Shown: one piece after another, positions 21,187 through 30,238 of the stretch
Layout of the letters: every line of letters begins with the position of its first letter
Numbering within the stretch: the stretch's first letter is position 1
Source of the DNA: Ruminiclostridium hungatei
Lineage (GTDB): Bacteria; Bacillota; Clostridia; Acetivibrionales; DSM-1351
DNA: 64,000 nt
Direction: 5' to 3'
Assembly: GCF_002051585.1 (NCBI RefSeq)
Contig: NZ_MZGX01000001.1
Span: 211,357-275,356 of the forward strand
Position numbers and translations under genes: made by a program
The notes under the pieces: generated by a model
Databases searched by the model: none
Seen by the model: only the letters and a program-made list of their open reading frames with translations
What the model was told of the DNA's origin: nothing

Positions 21187-22113
21187 TTGAGGATAAAAAA
21201 GATAATGGCCATATTTGCAGTATTGATTATATGTGCTCTGCTATTTGATTATTTTGTTATACACAAGGACAGTACGGGCATAAATTCAGGACTGTCCGAC
21301 CTGGGAGGCGTATACAGTGCCAGCAGCAGGAATGTTGACTATTCCACGGAGCTGACAGGCAAGGTTATAGACGAAGTAAGTTCCGCCATGGAAGACGATT
21401 CCTCCAGGCAGACAGTATTTTCCTACGAGCAGAAAAGGTGCTGGGGAATTTCACGCCAGCCCAACGGCCAGACTCCCAGAGCCGATCCGGGTGCTGATGA
21501 CATACTTAAAAAATATGGAGGAAAATACGTGGGAGATGTAACCAGGAACATCATTTACCTGACCTTTGATGAAGGGTATGAAAACGGCTATACCTCCAAA
21601 ATTCTGGACACTCTCAGGGAGAATAACGTGAAAGCCGCATTCTTTATTACAGGCCCGTATCTGAATGAGCATCAGGATTTGGTCAGAAGAATGGTAGAGG
21701 AGGGCCATACTGTGGGCAACCATACCATCCATCATCCAAGCCTGCCTGAAAAGGATGATTCTCAGATAGAGGAAGAAGTCCTTGGTCTGGAAAGAGCCTT
21801 TTCAGAAAAATTCGGTGCAAAGATGAAATTCCTCCGTCCACCCAAGGGGGAGTACAGTGAACGCAGTCTGAGCATCACAAGCAAGCTCGGCTACTGCAAC
21901 CTCTTTTGGAGCTTTGCGTATGATGACTGGCACAGGGATAAAATACGCGGGCCTGAATATGCGTATAAAAAGGTTATAAGCAATCTGCATAACGGAGAAA
22001 TATTACTGCTGCATGCTGTATCAAAAGACAATGCAGATGCACTGGACATGATAATAAAGGGCTGCAGGGCAAGCGGCTTTGAATTCGGAAATGTGGAAGA
22101 ACTGGCAGATTGA
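21187..22113 (+). CDS. PdaA-like polysaccharide deacetylase
   Basis: A 308-residue NodB-fold enzyme with an N-terminal membrane anchor (MAIFAVLIICALLFDYFVI). Motif 1 is TFDEGYENGYT with Asp/Glu, motif 2 is HTVGNHTIHHPS with the metal His pair, and motif 3 is RPPKGEY. The catalytic domain spans about residues 115-305. The TFDxGYENG form is that of spore-cortex delta-lactam deacetylases, which remove N-acetyl from muramic acid residues. The TTG start at 21187 is nine bases past GGGGG; an ATG lies inside that site. Confidence 0.85.
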   Translation: MRIKKIMAIFAVLIICALLFDYFVIHKDSTGINSGLSDLGGVYSASSRNVDYSTELTGKVIDEVSSAMEDDSSRQTVFSYEQKRCWGISRQPNGQTPRADPGADDILKKYGGKYVGDVTRNIIYLTFDEGYENGYTSKILDTLRENNVKAAFFITGPYLNEHQDLVRRMVEEGHTVGNHTIHHPSLPEKDDSQIEEEVLGLERAFSEKFGAKMKFLRPPKGEYSERSLSITSKLGYCNLFWSFAYDDWHRDKIRGPEYAYKKVISNLHNGEILLLHAVSKDNADALDMIIKGCRASGFEFGNVEELAD

Positions 22114-22174
22114 GTGCGAAGTACATAGCTGCTTTAAAATTTTAGGTTCTACTGTAAAGAGAGGCAGGAATCCC

Positions 22175-22519
22175 ATGAAAGGTAAAGCTTTGCACAAGGG
22201 AAAGAATATGGCGGGGGCAGGGAAAAAGGATAAAAAGCTGAAACCGGTGAAAAAACCCAACCTTAAGGAAAGAGTCACCGAGGTGCTGGAGCTCCCGAAG
22301 GAAATAGTTCTGAACATGCCCAAGCTGACCATGCTGGGCAACGGAGATCTGATTGTTGAAAACTATAAGGGTATTTTGGAATACGACGAAGGAATCATAA
22401 GGCTGAACACAGCTTCCGGAATCATCAGGGTAACCGGAGCAGACATTTACATAAAAGAAATAACAATGGAAAGCATTATGATTTTCGGGAATATTCAATC
22501 ACTGGAATTTACGAAATAA
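22175..22519 (+). CDS. yqfC: Sporulation protein YqfC
   Basis: A 114-residue YabP/YqfC-family protein starting MKGKALHKGKNMAG at 22175 after AGAGGCAGGAATCCC. The conserved part, RVTEVLELPKEIVLNMPKLTMLGN, then GILEYDEGIIRLNT, is followed by YIKEITMESIMIFG. The basic N-terminal extension (about 20 residues) is longer than in Bacillus. It normally acts with YqfD, encoded next, in mother-cell sporulation under sigma E. Confidence 0.88.
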   Translation: MKGKALHKGKNMAGAGKKDKKLKPVKKPNLKERVTEVLELPKEIVLNMPKLTMLGNGDLIVENYKGILEYDEGIIRLNTASGIIRVTGADIYIKEITMESIMIFGNIQSLEFTK

Positions 22520-22587
22520 ACGGATTTACCACTATTTGCTTGCGTGCGGACAATTTGCAGCCGGTTGGTGCGCAGATAGGAGAATAC

Positions 22588-23784
22588 ATGTTAATTTGGA
22601 GATTATGGAATTATATAAACGGATATGTTATTATTATTGTTGAAGGATACTTTTTGGAAAAGTTTATTAACATATGTACCCATAGAAATATACGCCTATG
22701 GAATGTAAAGTGGCAGAAGAACAGCAGGGTGTCCATGAAGCTCAGCATTGCCGATTACAAGCAGATAAGGCCTGTTGTCAGAAAGACCCGCTGCAAGGTA
22801 CATATAACAAAACGAAAAGGAGTTCCCTTCATTTTAAACAGGTATAGAAACCGGAAGGCTTTTGTAATAGGCTCGGTTGTTTGTATAATTGCCTTTTTCC
22901 TGATATCCTCCTTTGTATGGGATATATCGGTATACGGAAACACAAATGTATCAACGGAATCCATACTTGAAAGATTAAAGGAAAATGGTATAGAAAACGG
23001 CGTCCTGAAATTCAAAGTCAATACCGATGAGGTTGCTGAAAACATGATGCTGCAAATAAACGACCTGGCCAGGATAAGCGTGGTACTTAAAGGAACCAGG
23101 GTTTATGTGGACGTTACGGAAAGGACCAAGCCTCCCGTATTGATTGACAGGCGTATTCCATGTAATATAGTGGCCGCCAGGGATGGAGTCATTTATTCCA
23201 TAGTGGCCAAGGAAGGACTTGAAACCGTAAAAGTTGGTGATACTGTTACGAAGGGCCAGTTGCTGATTACAGGGAAAATAGACAATGTCAAAAATCCTGA
23301 ACTGCCTCCGCTGATTGTGCATTCAATCGGAAGCGTGAAGGCCAGAACCTGGTATGAAGCAACTGCAAAAGTGGAACAAAACCTGGTGACGGCAAAAAGG
23401 ACGGGTATGAAAAAGGAACAATACTCCCTTATTTTGTTTTCAAGAAAATTCAAATTATTTCATGGAAAGATTCCATATAATAATTCTGAACATGTGGAAG
23501 TTAAAAAAAAGCTGACCCTTGGAGCAAACTTTGCTCTGCCTTTTGAAATGCTGGTAGACGAGTATTATGAATATGAGCTTGAAAACAATAAGATAGACGT
23601 GGCCACCGCAAAGAAGCTGGCCTCGGAAAAGGCGGTTGAACTGGCGCAAAAACAGATTCCCATGCATGCAGAAGTGCTTAAGAAAAACATAGTGGAATAC
23701 GAGGACGAGAATGGCAAAGCGGTCAGAGCAATAATAGAATGTATAGAGGATATAGGAATTACACAGGAGATTGGAGGAATGTGA
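22588..23784 (+). CDS. yqfD: Sporulation protein YqfD
   Basis: A 398-residue membrane protein needed for sporulation. An N-terminal cytosolic segment (RLWNYINGYVIIIVEGYFLEK, in parts) precedes one membrane helix (KAFVIGSVVCIIAFFLISSFVW, about residues 90-112); the extracytoplasmic rest contains the POTRA-like ISVYGNTNVSTESILERLKENG and VYVDVTERTKPPVL. Start at 22588 after ATAGGAG. It is 4 bases upstream of phoH, in the usual clostridial order. Confidence 0.9.
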   Translation: MLIWRLWNYINGYVIIIVEGYFLEKFINICTHRNIRLWNVKWQKNSRVSMKLSIADYKQIRPVVRKTRCKVHITKRKGVPFILNRYRNRKAFVIGSVVCIIAFFLISSFVWDISVYGNTNVSTESILERLKENGIENGVLKFKVNTDEVAENMMLQINDLARISVVLKGTRVYVDVTERTKPPVLIDRRIPCNIVAARDGVIYSIVAKEGLETVKVGDTVTKGQLLITGKIDNVKNPELPPLIVHSIGSVKARTWYEATAKVEQNLVTAKRTGMKKEQYSLILFSRKFKLFHGKIPYNNSEHVEVKKKLTLGANFALPFEMLVDEYYEYELENNKIDVATAKKLASEKAVELAQKQIPMHAEVLKKNIVEYEDENGKAVRAIIECIEDIGITQEIGGM

Positions 23785-23787
23785 TAC

Positions 23788-24765
23788 TTGGCTGACATTA
23801 CAGAGAAGAGCATAGATTTTTACAGTATAGAGTACGCAATGAATATTTTCGGAAATTATGACGAAAATATCAAGATTATAGAAGACGCCTTCCAGGTGAA
23901 GGTGCTTACCAGAGGAACCTCCATTGCAATAAGCGGGGAGGCCGGGAATGTTGAGAAGGCTGAAATAATAGTGACAAAGCTTTTAAACATTGCAAAGCAG
24001 GGAGAATCCATAACAAGACAAAATGTTTTATACCTGGTTGGCCTTACAAATGAAAATAAGATAGAAAAGGCTGATGAAATCATACAGGACTATGTCTGCC
24101 TTACAGCAAAAGGAAAGCAGATTAAGTATAAAACCCATGGACAAAAGCTGTATTTTAATGCCATAAAGAAAAATGACATAGTATTTGGTATAGGGCCTGC
24201 AGGAACAGGAAAAACCTTTCTGGCAGTTGCAATGGCTGTCACGGCCTTCAGAAACAAGGAGGTTGACAGGATTATCCTCACAAGGCCGGCGGTGGAAGCA
24301 GGTGAAAAGCTTGGCTTTCTCCCGGGGGATCTTCAAAACAAGGTTGACCCGTATTTGAGGCCATTATACGACGGCCTGTACGAAATAATGGGTGCCGACC
24401 TGTATATGAAATACCTTGAAAGAGGCATGATCGAGATAGCGCCTCTGGCATATATGAGAGGAAGAACTCTTGACAATTCCTTCATTATTCTTGACGAGGC
24501 TCAGAATACAACTCCTGAACAGATGAAGATGTTCCTTACCAGGATAGGCTTCAATTCCAAAGCTGTCATAACCGGAGACATAACCCAGGTGGATTTGCCG
24601 GGAGACAAAAAGTCTGGTCTCAGGGAAGTTACCGGCATATTAAAGGATGTGGACGGCATAGAATTTGTTTACCTCACCGAAAAGGACGTTGTAAGACATG
24701 AGCTTGTACAGAAAATAATTGTTGCATATGATAAACATGATAATAAAAGCAGCACAAAGCCCTAG
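23788..24765 (+). CDS. phoH: PhoH family ATPase
   Basis: A 325-residue cytosolic ATPase/RNA-associated protein. The Walker A is GIGPAGTGKTFLA (about residue 133), followed by LTRPAVEAGEKLGFLPGDL and Walker B FIILDEAQNTTPEQ; a small N-terminal KH-like region precedes. PhoH proteins cooperate with YbeY, encoded three genes later, in RNA processing. It starts with TTG 23788, GGAGG ten bases upstream. Confidence 0.93.
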   Translation: MADITEKSIDFYSIEYAMNIFGNYDENIKIIEDAFQVKVLTRGTSIAISGEAGNVEKAEIIVTKLLNIAKQGESITRQNVLYLVGLTNENKIEKADEIIQDYVCLTAKGKQIKYKTHGQKLYFNAIKKNDIVFGIGPAGTGKTFLAVAMAVTAFRNKEVDRIILTRPAVEAGEKLGFLPGDLQNKVDPYLRPLYDGLYEIMGADLYMKYLERGMIEIAPLAYMRGRTLDNSFIILDEAQNTTPEQMKMFLTRIGFNSKAVITGDITQVDLPGDKKSGLREVTGILKDVDGIEFVYLTEKDVVRHELVQKIIVAYDKHDNKSSTKP

Positions 24766-24841
24766 CCGGACAGTATTTTGTCCCGCTGAACGAAAAGAGC
24801 ACGAAAACAAGTGGTAGTGGATTTTTCTGGGGGATAAGCAA

Positions 24842-27112
24842 ATGAAGAAAAATAAGAAGAACAGCAGCAAACTTAAAAGGATTGCCCGGAATATTAATGT
24901 TCAAAGAATATTTCTGGTAATGGTCACGGTTATAATAGCATTTCTGATTATTGAATCAGGTGCTCAGCCCACAAAATACAAATTGAGCGTGGGAGAGGTT
25001 TCACGCTATGATATTACCGCGCCAAGGGACATTGTAAACGAGGTCCTTACAGAGCAGAACAGAATAGCTGCCATGGAAAACGTACAGCCTGTTACAAAGG
25101 AAGACACAAAAGCCTTTGGTGAAGTGTTTTATAAAAAGGATGATTTTTTCAAGGCTGTCAGCAGTGCCAGGTCAGGCGTTGATAAATATTTAAAAGACAT
25201 GGGAGTGTCGGCAAAGGATGAGAATTTTTCTCAATACCTGAAGGATGCCCAGAACAGTGCTCTTTCATCCTTTTCGGCACAGATAAAAGGGCAGGGCATC
25301 AACCTGTCCCAGGATCAGATGAGCTATCTCATAAACAAGGCCGCCGACAGCGACCTGGAAACCTTTGAGGAGCTGACCCGTCAGCTTATTTCAGAATCCA
25401 TGGCCGAAGAGGTTACCGAAAGCAATCTTGCATTGCATTTACATAGATTGCAGAACAGCTACCAGAGCGAGCAGGGTATAAGCCAGGAATTGAAGAACAT
25501 AGGAGAACTGCTTGTCAGAAGCATTCTGAAGCCAAACAGGGTCATTGATGCCGAGGCTACCGCAAAGAAGAAAGAAGAAGCCTATAATGACAATGCCAAT
25601 ATTGTTAAAATAAAAAAGGAATCCAGGATACTAAGCTTCGGAGACATAGTTTCGGCTGACAAGCTAAAGCTGCTGGAAGAGCTGAACCTGCTTGAAACAA
25701 ACGGGAGGTACGACTATCTGTTTTCAACAGGCATCATGTTTGTGATACTGTTTCTTACCGTACTGACGGCGCTGTTTCTGAAAAAGTATAACAGGGAGAG
25801 CTACAACAGACGGAAAGATATACTTTTAATATGCCTGATTGTTACTATTATCCTGGTATTGGCCCGGTATCTGGTTGTTTTTTATGACGGTCTGGTAATA
25901 CCTATATTTGTGGGAACCATGCTGGTTGCTACTCTGGTGAATGTTGAAACAGCGGTTGTCATAAACTGTGTATTAGCCGTGGGCATTTCAATAATGTCCA
26001 AGGGAGATTATAAATTCCTGTACATGGGACTGGTTTGCGGGGTTATTTCAGCCTTCATGGTATCAAAGGCAAATCAGCGCAGCAGGATGTCAATGAACGG
26101 AGTACTGCTGGGCTTTATAAATGTAGCCTTTATTGTATGCCTGGATTTTATAAACAGAAGTGATTCAAGGTCCATTCTCACCGACAGCATTGTAGTCTTT
26201 TTGAACGGTTTTGTCTCAATGATTCTCACCATTGGATTTCTGCCGTTTCTGGAGAGCGCATTTAATATAGTAACACCCTTGAAGCTGCTGGAGTTGTCCG
26301 ATCCCAACCACCCCTTGCTGAAAAAGCTGTTAATAGAAGCTCCGGGAACCTATCATCACAGTCTTATGGTGGGTAACCTGGCTGAAATAGCTACCGAGGA
26401 TCTGGGCGGAAATGCCTTGCTGGCAAGAACAGGGGCGTATTTTCATGATGTTGGCAAGCTCAAAAGACCTGACTTTTTCAAGGAAAACCAACTGACTGAA
26501 AATCCTCATGACAGGATGACTCCGCATCTCAGCACCCTTGTCATTACCTCACATACCAAGGATGGTCTGGATATAGCCGCCAAATACAAGCTTCCCCAAG
26601 TCATACTGGATATTATCAAACAGCATCATGGAACCACGCTGGTAGCTTATTTTTACCACAAAGCCCTTAAAGCCGCTGAAGGTGAGGCGGAGGTAAAGCA
26701 GCAGGAATTCAGGTACGAAGGCCCGAAGCCACAGTCCAGGGAGGCTGCCGTAGTAATGCTGGCAGATTCTGTGGAAGCGGCCGTAAGATCCATGACTGAC
26801 AAAACAGAGGCTAAGATAGAAGCACTGATAAGAAAAATAATAAAGGATAAGCTGGATGACGGTCAACTGGATAACTGCCGGCTGACTCTGAACGACCTGG
26901 ATATGGTTGCAGGTTCCTTTATGCGGGTATTAAGCGGATATTTTCATGCAAGGGAACAATACCCTGAAATAAAGGAAGCTATGGCTGGAGAAAATAACAG
27001 GCATATGGACAGGGCACCGGAACAAAGCTCCTCCGTTGAAGCGGCAGATTCCTCTGCTTCGACCCGTGACACGGAACCCGGGGCAGCGAGGGAAGCGGAG
27101 AGACCCAGATAA
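24842..27112 (+). CDS. pgpH: 7TM-HD cyclic-di-AMP phosphodiesterase (PgpH/YqfF)
   Basis: A 756-residue polytopic enzyme. After a first helix (residues 20-40) comes the extracellular 7TMR-HDED domain (about 40-290), then seven membrane helices (about 295-485) and the cytosolic HD domain: HHSLMVGNLAE, ARTGAYFHDVGKLKRPDFF and IIKQHHGTTLVAYFYHKA. It hydrolyses c-di-AMP to pApA. The C-terminal 40 residues are a low-complexity Ser/Glu/Arg tail not seen in most members. Confidence 0.92.
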   Translation: MKKNKKNSSKLKRIARNINVQRIFLVMVTVIIAFLIIESGAQPTKYKLSVGEVSRYDITAPRDIVNEVLTEQNRIAAMENVQPVTKEDTKAFGEVFYKKDDFFKAVSSARSGVDKYLKDMGVSAKDENFSQYLKDAQNSALSSFSAQIKGQGINLSQDQMSYLINKAADSDLETFEELTRQLISESMAEEVTESNLALHLHRLQNSYQSEQGISQELKNIGELLVRSILKPNRVIDAEATAKKKEEAYNDNANIVKIKKESRILSFGDIVSADKLKLLEELNLLETNGRYDYLFSTGIMFVILFLTVLTALFLKKYNRESYNRRKDILLICLIVTIILVLARYLVVFYDGLVIPIFVGTMLVATLVNVETAVVINCVLAVGISIMSKGDYKFLYMGLVCGVISAFMVSKANQRSRMSMNGVLLGFINVAFIVCLDFINRSDSRSILTDSIVVFLNGFVSMILTIGFLPFLESAFNIVTPLKLLELSDPNHPLLKKLLIEAPGTYHHSLMVGNLAEIATEDLGGNALLARTGAYFHDVGKLKRPDFFKENQLTENPHDRMTPHLSTLVITSHTKDGLDIAAKYKLPQVILDIIKQHHGTTLVAYFYHKALKAAEGEAEVKQQEFRYEGPKPQSREAAVVMLADSVEAAVRSMTDKTEAKIEALIRKIIKDKLDDGQLDNCRLTLNDLDMVAGSFMRVLSGYFHAREQYPEIKEAMAGENNRHMDRAPEQSSSVEAADSSASTRDTEPGAAREAERPR

Positions 27113-27146
27113 AACAAAGGAAGATTTGAAAAGGAGAAAGCAGGTT

Positions 27147-27635
27147 TTGATAATAATTGAAAATGAGCAGGATAAGGTTGATATTACAGAAACTATGAAT
27201 AAATTGATTGAAGATACCATAGAGCGTTGTATGAAGGCTGAAAAGCTGGACACCGCCTACGAGGTAAGTGTTTTAATAGTGGATGACCGGGAAATAAGGG
27301 CCATCAACAAGGAACACAGGGCCATAGACAAGGCCACGGATGTGCTTTCCTTTCCTATGGCGGAATTTGTCAAGGGCGAACTTGTTTCGGACGAAGGCGA
27401 TTATGATCCGGAGTTTGATGAATTGATGCTGGGTGATATAATTATATCTGCTGAAACTGCAAAAAGGCAGTCACAGGAGTACGGACACAGCTTTGAAAGA
27501 GAACTGGCCTTTTTGACGGCACATTCCTGCTTCCATCTGCTGGGCTATGACCACATGGAAGAGGATGAGGAAAAAATCATGATAGGCAAGCAGGAAAGTG
27601 TACTTTGTCAGATGGGCTTGATGAGAGGTGTTTGA
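27147..27635 (+). CDS. ybeY: Endoribonuclease YbeY
   Basis: A 162-residue zinc-dependent RNase for rRNA maturation and ribosome quality control. The metal motif is HSCFHLLGYDHMEEDEE (three His), and RAIDKATDVLSFPM is the second signature. TTG 27147 is preferred as start because AAGGAG lies ten bases upstream; longer frames run back into pgpH. The loop between strands is extended (VSDEGDYDPEFDE), as in other clostridia. Confidence 0.93.
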   Translation: MIIIENEQDKVDITETMNKLIEDTIERCMKAEKLDTAYEVSVLIVDDREIRAINKEHRAIDKATDVLSFPMAEFVKGELVSDEGDYDPEFDELMLGDIIISAETAKRQSQEYGHSFERELAFLTAHSCFHLLGYDHMEEDEEKIMIGKQESVLCQMGLMRGV

Positions 27636-27676
27636 TTTAGCTGCGTGAAATATAAATCGCAGATATGGAGAACTGT

Positions 27677-28063
27677 ATGAAAAATAGAAATCTGTTGGAG
27701 AGCTTTAAGAACGCTTTTCAGGGCGTGTGGCATACTTTGGTGAATGAAAAGAATATGAAAATCCATCTGGCTGCTGCTGCAATGGTGATTATAGTTGCTC
27801 TCTGGCTGGGAGTAAGCAAAATAGAAATGACCGTACTGTGTGTCACAATTGCAATGGTTATTTGTTTTGAACTGATAAACACGGCTATGGAGGTCATGGT
27901 CAACATAATAGTTGATGTATATCATCCCAAGGCCAAAATAATCAAGGATGTATCAGCAGGCGCAGTTTTTGTATCGGCATTATTCAGTATTGCAGTTGGG
28001 GTAATAATCCTGGGAGATAAGCTCCTGATAAGGCTCCAGAGTTTGTATGGCCTTTTGAAATAA
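27677..28063 (+). CDS. dgkA: Diacylglycerol/undecaprenol kinase
   Basis: A 128-residue three-helix membrane kinase. The signature ELINTAMEVMVN and the following DVYHPKAKIIKDVSAGAVF are diagnostic. Gram-positive members phosphorylate undecaprenol and support sporulation. The start at 27677 has GGAGAACTGT ahead. It sits between ybeY and cdd, as usual in clostridia. Confidence 0.93.
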   Translation: MKNRNLLESFKNAFQGVWHTLVNEKNMKIHLAAAAMVIIVALWLGVSKIEMTVLCVTIAMVICFELINTAMEVMVNIIVDVYHPKAKIIKDVSAGAVFVSALFSIAVGVIILGDKLLIRLQSLYGLLK

Positions 28064-28129
28064 GTGTCAGGCGTTTTTGCTCTACATACCGGCAGTATAG
28101 ATGCTGGAAATATGGAAAGGACGTAATAT

Positions 28130-28522
28130 ATGATTACAGATGAAGCACTGATTGAGCAGGCCAGGCAGGCTATGACAAATGCATATGTACCATATTCAAA
28201 ATTCCATGTGGGGGCTGCCCTGCTTACAAAGACAGGAAAGGTATATACCGGCTGCAATGTGGAAATCGCCTCCTTTGGAGCAACTAACTGCGCCGAACGG
28301 ACAGCGGTATGGAAGGCGGTATCTGAAGAAGGCAGGCTGGAGATTGAGAAGATTGCAATAGTGAGTGATGATCCCGGCTACATATATCCCTGCGGTATAT
28401 GCAGGCAGGTGCTTGCTGAATTTGCCGATGATGAGATGCAAATAATAGCCACGAATAAAAGCGGAGAATACAGGGTTGTCCGGTTTGGAGACATCCTTCC
28501 CAATGCGTTCCGCAGCTTTTAA
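28130..28522 (+). CDS. cdd: Cytidine deaminase
   Basis: A 130-residue homotetrameric zinc enzyme converting cytidine and deoxycytidine to uridines. Zinc ligands are in TNCAERTAVWKA (Cys-Ala-Glu) and PCGICRQVLAEF (two Cys), with CNVEIASFG for substrate binding. It belongs to the pyrimidine salvage set and lies just before era. Confidence 0.96.
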   Translation: MITDEALIEQARQAMTNAYVPYSKFHVGAALLTKTGKVYTGCNVEIASFGATNCAERTAVWKAVSEEGRLEIEKIAIVSDDPGYIYPCGICRQVLAEFADDEMQIIATNKSGEYRVVRFGDILPNAFRSF

Positions 28523-28552
28523 ATATAAATTACCATTTTTGGAGGATATATA

Positions 28553-29449
28553 ATGTCGTTTAAGTCAGGTTTTGTTTCAGTAATAGGAAGACCAAATGTA
28601 GGAAAATCAACGCTGTTGAATGCCTTGACAGGGCAGAAAATAGCTATAATGTCCGATAAGCCTCAGACCACAAGGAATACCATCAGAGGTGTAATCACAG
28701 AGGAGGAATACCAACTGGTGCTTATTGATACTCCGGGTATTCACAAGCCAAAGACCAAGCTGGGGCAATATATGGTGAATGTGGCTTCCGAAACCATGAA
28801 GGAGGTAGATTTGATACTGTTTATTGCTGATGCCACAGAGTCTGCCGGAAATCTTGATACTGGCATAATTGAACAGCTAAAGCAGGCTAAAACACCGGTA
28901 TTTCTTATTCTCAACAAGGTTGACATAGTAAGTAAGGACAAGCTTTTGTCCATCATAGAAAGCTACAGCGGCTTGATGGATTTCAAGGCGGTCATACCGG
29001 TATCAGCGCTGAAAAAGGACGGAACGGCTATAATCATAAAGGAAGCCTTGCAGTATATACCGGAGGGGCCCAGGTTTTTCTCGGAGGATACCTTGACTGA
29101 CCAGCCTGAAAAGGTCATAGCTGCCGAAATGATAAGAGAAAAGGTGCTGCTGAACCTTGAAGATGAGGTGCCCCATGGTGTGGGTGTGGAGGTAATGTCC
29201 TTTAAGGAGCGGGAGGACGGTCTTATCAGCATTCAGGCTACAATTTATTGTGAAAAGAACTCACATAAGGGAATCATAATTGGAAAGCAGGGCCAAATGC
29301 TCAAAAAGATAGGAAGTGCTTCCAGATATGAAATTGAGAGGTTACTGGACACTAAAATATTCCTGGAATTATGGGTCAAGGTCAAGCCGGACTGGAGAAA
29401 CAATGACGGCATGCTTAAAAATCTCGGTTATCAAAGCAAGAGACAGTAA
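28553..29449 (+). CDS. era: GTPase Era
   Basis: A 298-residue ribosome-assembly GTPase. G1 is GRPNVGKST (11-19), G3 DTPGIHKP, G4 NKVD, G5 VSALKKDG. The C-terminal KH domain (VEVMSFKEREDGL to IIIGKQGQMLKKIG) binds the 3' end of 16S rRNA. Start has GGAGGATATATA. It is encoded directly upstream of recO. Confidence 0.97.
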   Translation: MSFKSGFVSVIGRPNVGKSTLLNALTGQKIAIMSDKPQTTRNTIRGVITEEEYQLVLIDTPGIHKPKTKLGQYMVNVASETMKEVDLILFIADATESAGNLDTGIIEQLKQAKTPVFLILNKVDIVSKDKLLSIIESYSGLMDFKAVIPVSALKKDGTAIIIKEALQYIPEGPRFFSEDTLTDQPEKVIAAEMIREKVLLNLEDEVPHGVGVEVMSFKEREDGLISIQATIYCEKNSHKGIIIGKQGQMLKKIGSASRYEIERLLDTKIFLELWVKVKPDWRNNDGMLKNLGYQSKRQ

Positions 29450-29468
29450 TTCGGGGGCTGAATAGCAA

Positions 29469-30212
29469 ATGGGTAATGTACATTATAAAGGCATTGTTAT
29501 AAGAGAAGTGAATACGGGAGAGGCAGACAAGATAGTTACGGTTTTAACTGCGGAGGAGGGCAAGATTTCAGTTGCGGCAAAAAATGCGCGGCGTCCGAAA
29601 AACTCCTTGGGCGGCGGTACTCAGTTGCTGTGTTTCAGCGATTATATGCTCTTTAAGGGCAAGGAACTTTACAATATGTCCTGCTGCGAGGTGATTGAGC
29701 CCAATTATGAAATCCGGAACGACATATACAAGCTCACCTACAGTTCGCATATTCTTGATCTGATTTCGGACAACGTTCAGGAGGGAGAGCCTTCAGAAGA
29801 CATTCTGAAGCTTTTGCTGAATACGCTTTATGTTATTTCAAAAACCGACCGTTCGCTGGAGCTGATAACCAGGGTTTTCGAGCTCAGGCTGATGGCCTTG
29901 CTGGGCTATGAGCCGCAGGTTTCCGGATGCATAAACTGCAATTCCATCCAGGATGAAAATATGTACTTTGATTTGGACAATTCGGGTATTGTATGCAAGG
30001 AATGTGTAAATCCTAACGGAAGAGTGATTCCCCTTTTACCGGGAACAGTAAAGGCTTTGAAATATATTATGAAAATCAGTCCTCAGAAACTCTTCAGCTT
30101 TACCCTGTCACAGGAGTCGGTCAAGGAGCTGGGGATAATAGCAAAAGGCTATATAAAAGAGCATTTGGGAAAGGAATATAATAAACTGGATTATCTGAAA
30201 CAGTTAATGTGA
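29469..30212 (+). CDS. recO: DNA repair protein RecO
   Basis: A 247-residue recombination mediator that loads RecA at gaps with RecR. The N-terminal OB fold (KGIVIREVNTGEADKIVTVLT), helical middle, and zinc module CINCNS...CKEC (about residues 157-182) are typical. Start at 29469, GGGGG eleven bases upstream. Confidence 0.94.
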   Translation: MGNVHYKGIVIREVNTGEADKIVTVLTAEEGKISVAAKNARRPKNSLGGGTQLLCFSDYMLFKGKELYNMSCCEVIEPNYEIRNDIYKLTYSSHILDLISDNVQEGEPSEDILKLLLNTLYVISKTDRSLELITRVFELRLMALLGYEPQVSGCINCNSIQDENMYFDLDNSGIVCKECVNPNGRVIPLLPGTVKALKYIMKISPQKLFSFTLSQESVKELGIIAKGYIKEHLGKEYNKLDYLKQLM

Positions 30213-30238
30213 TTAATAAAAAAACTCTGGAGTGATAT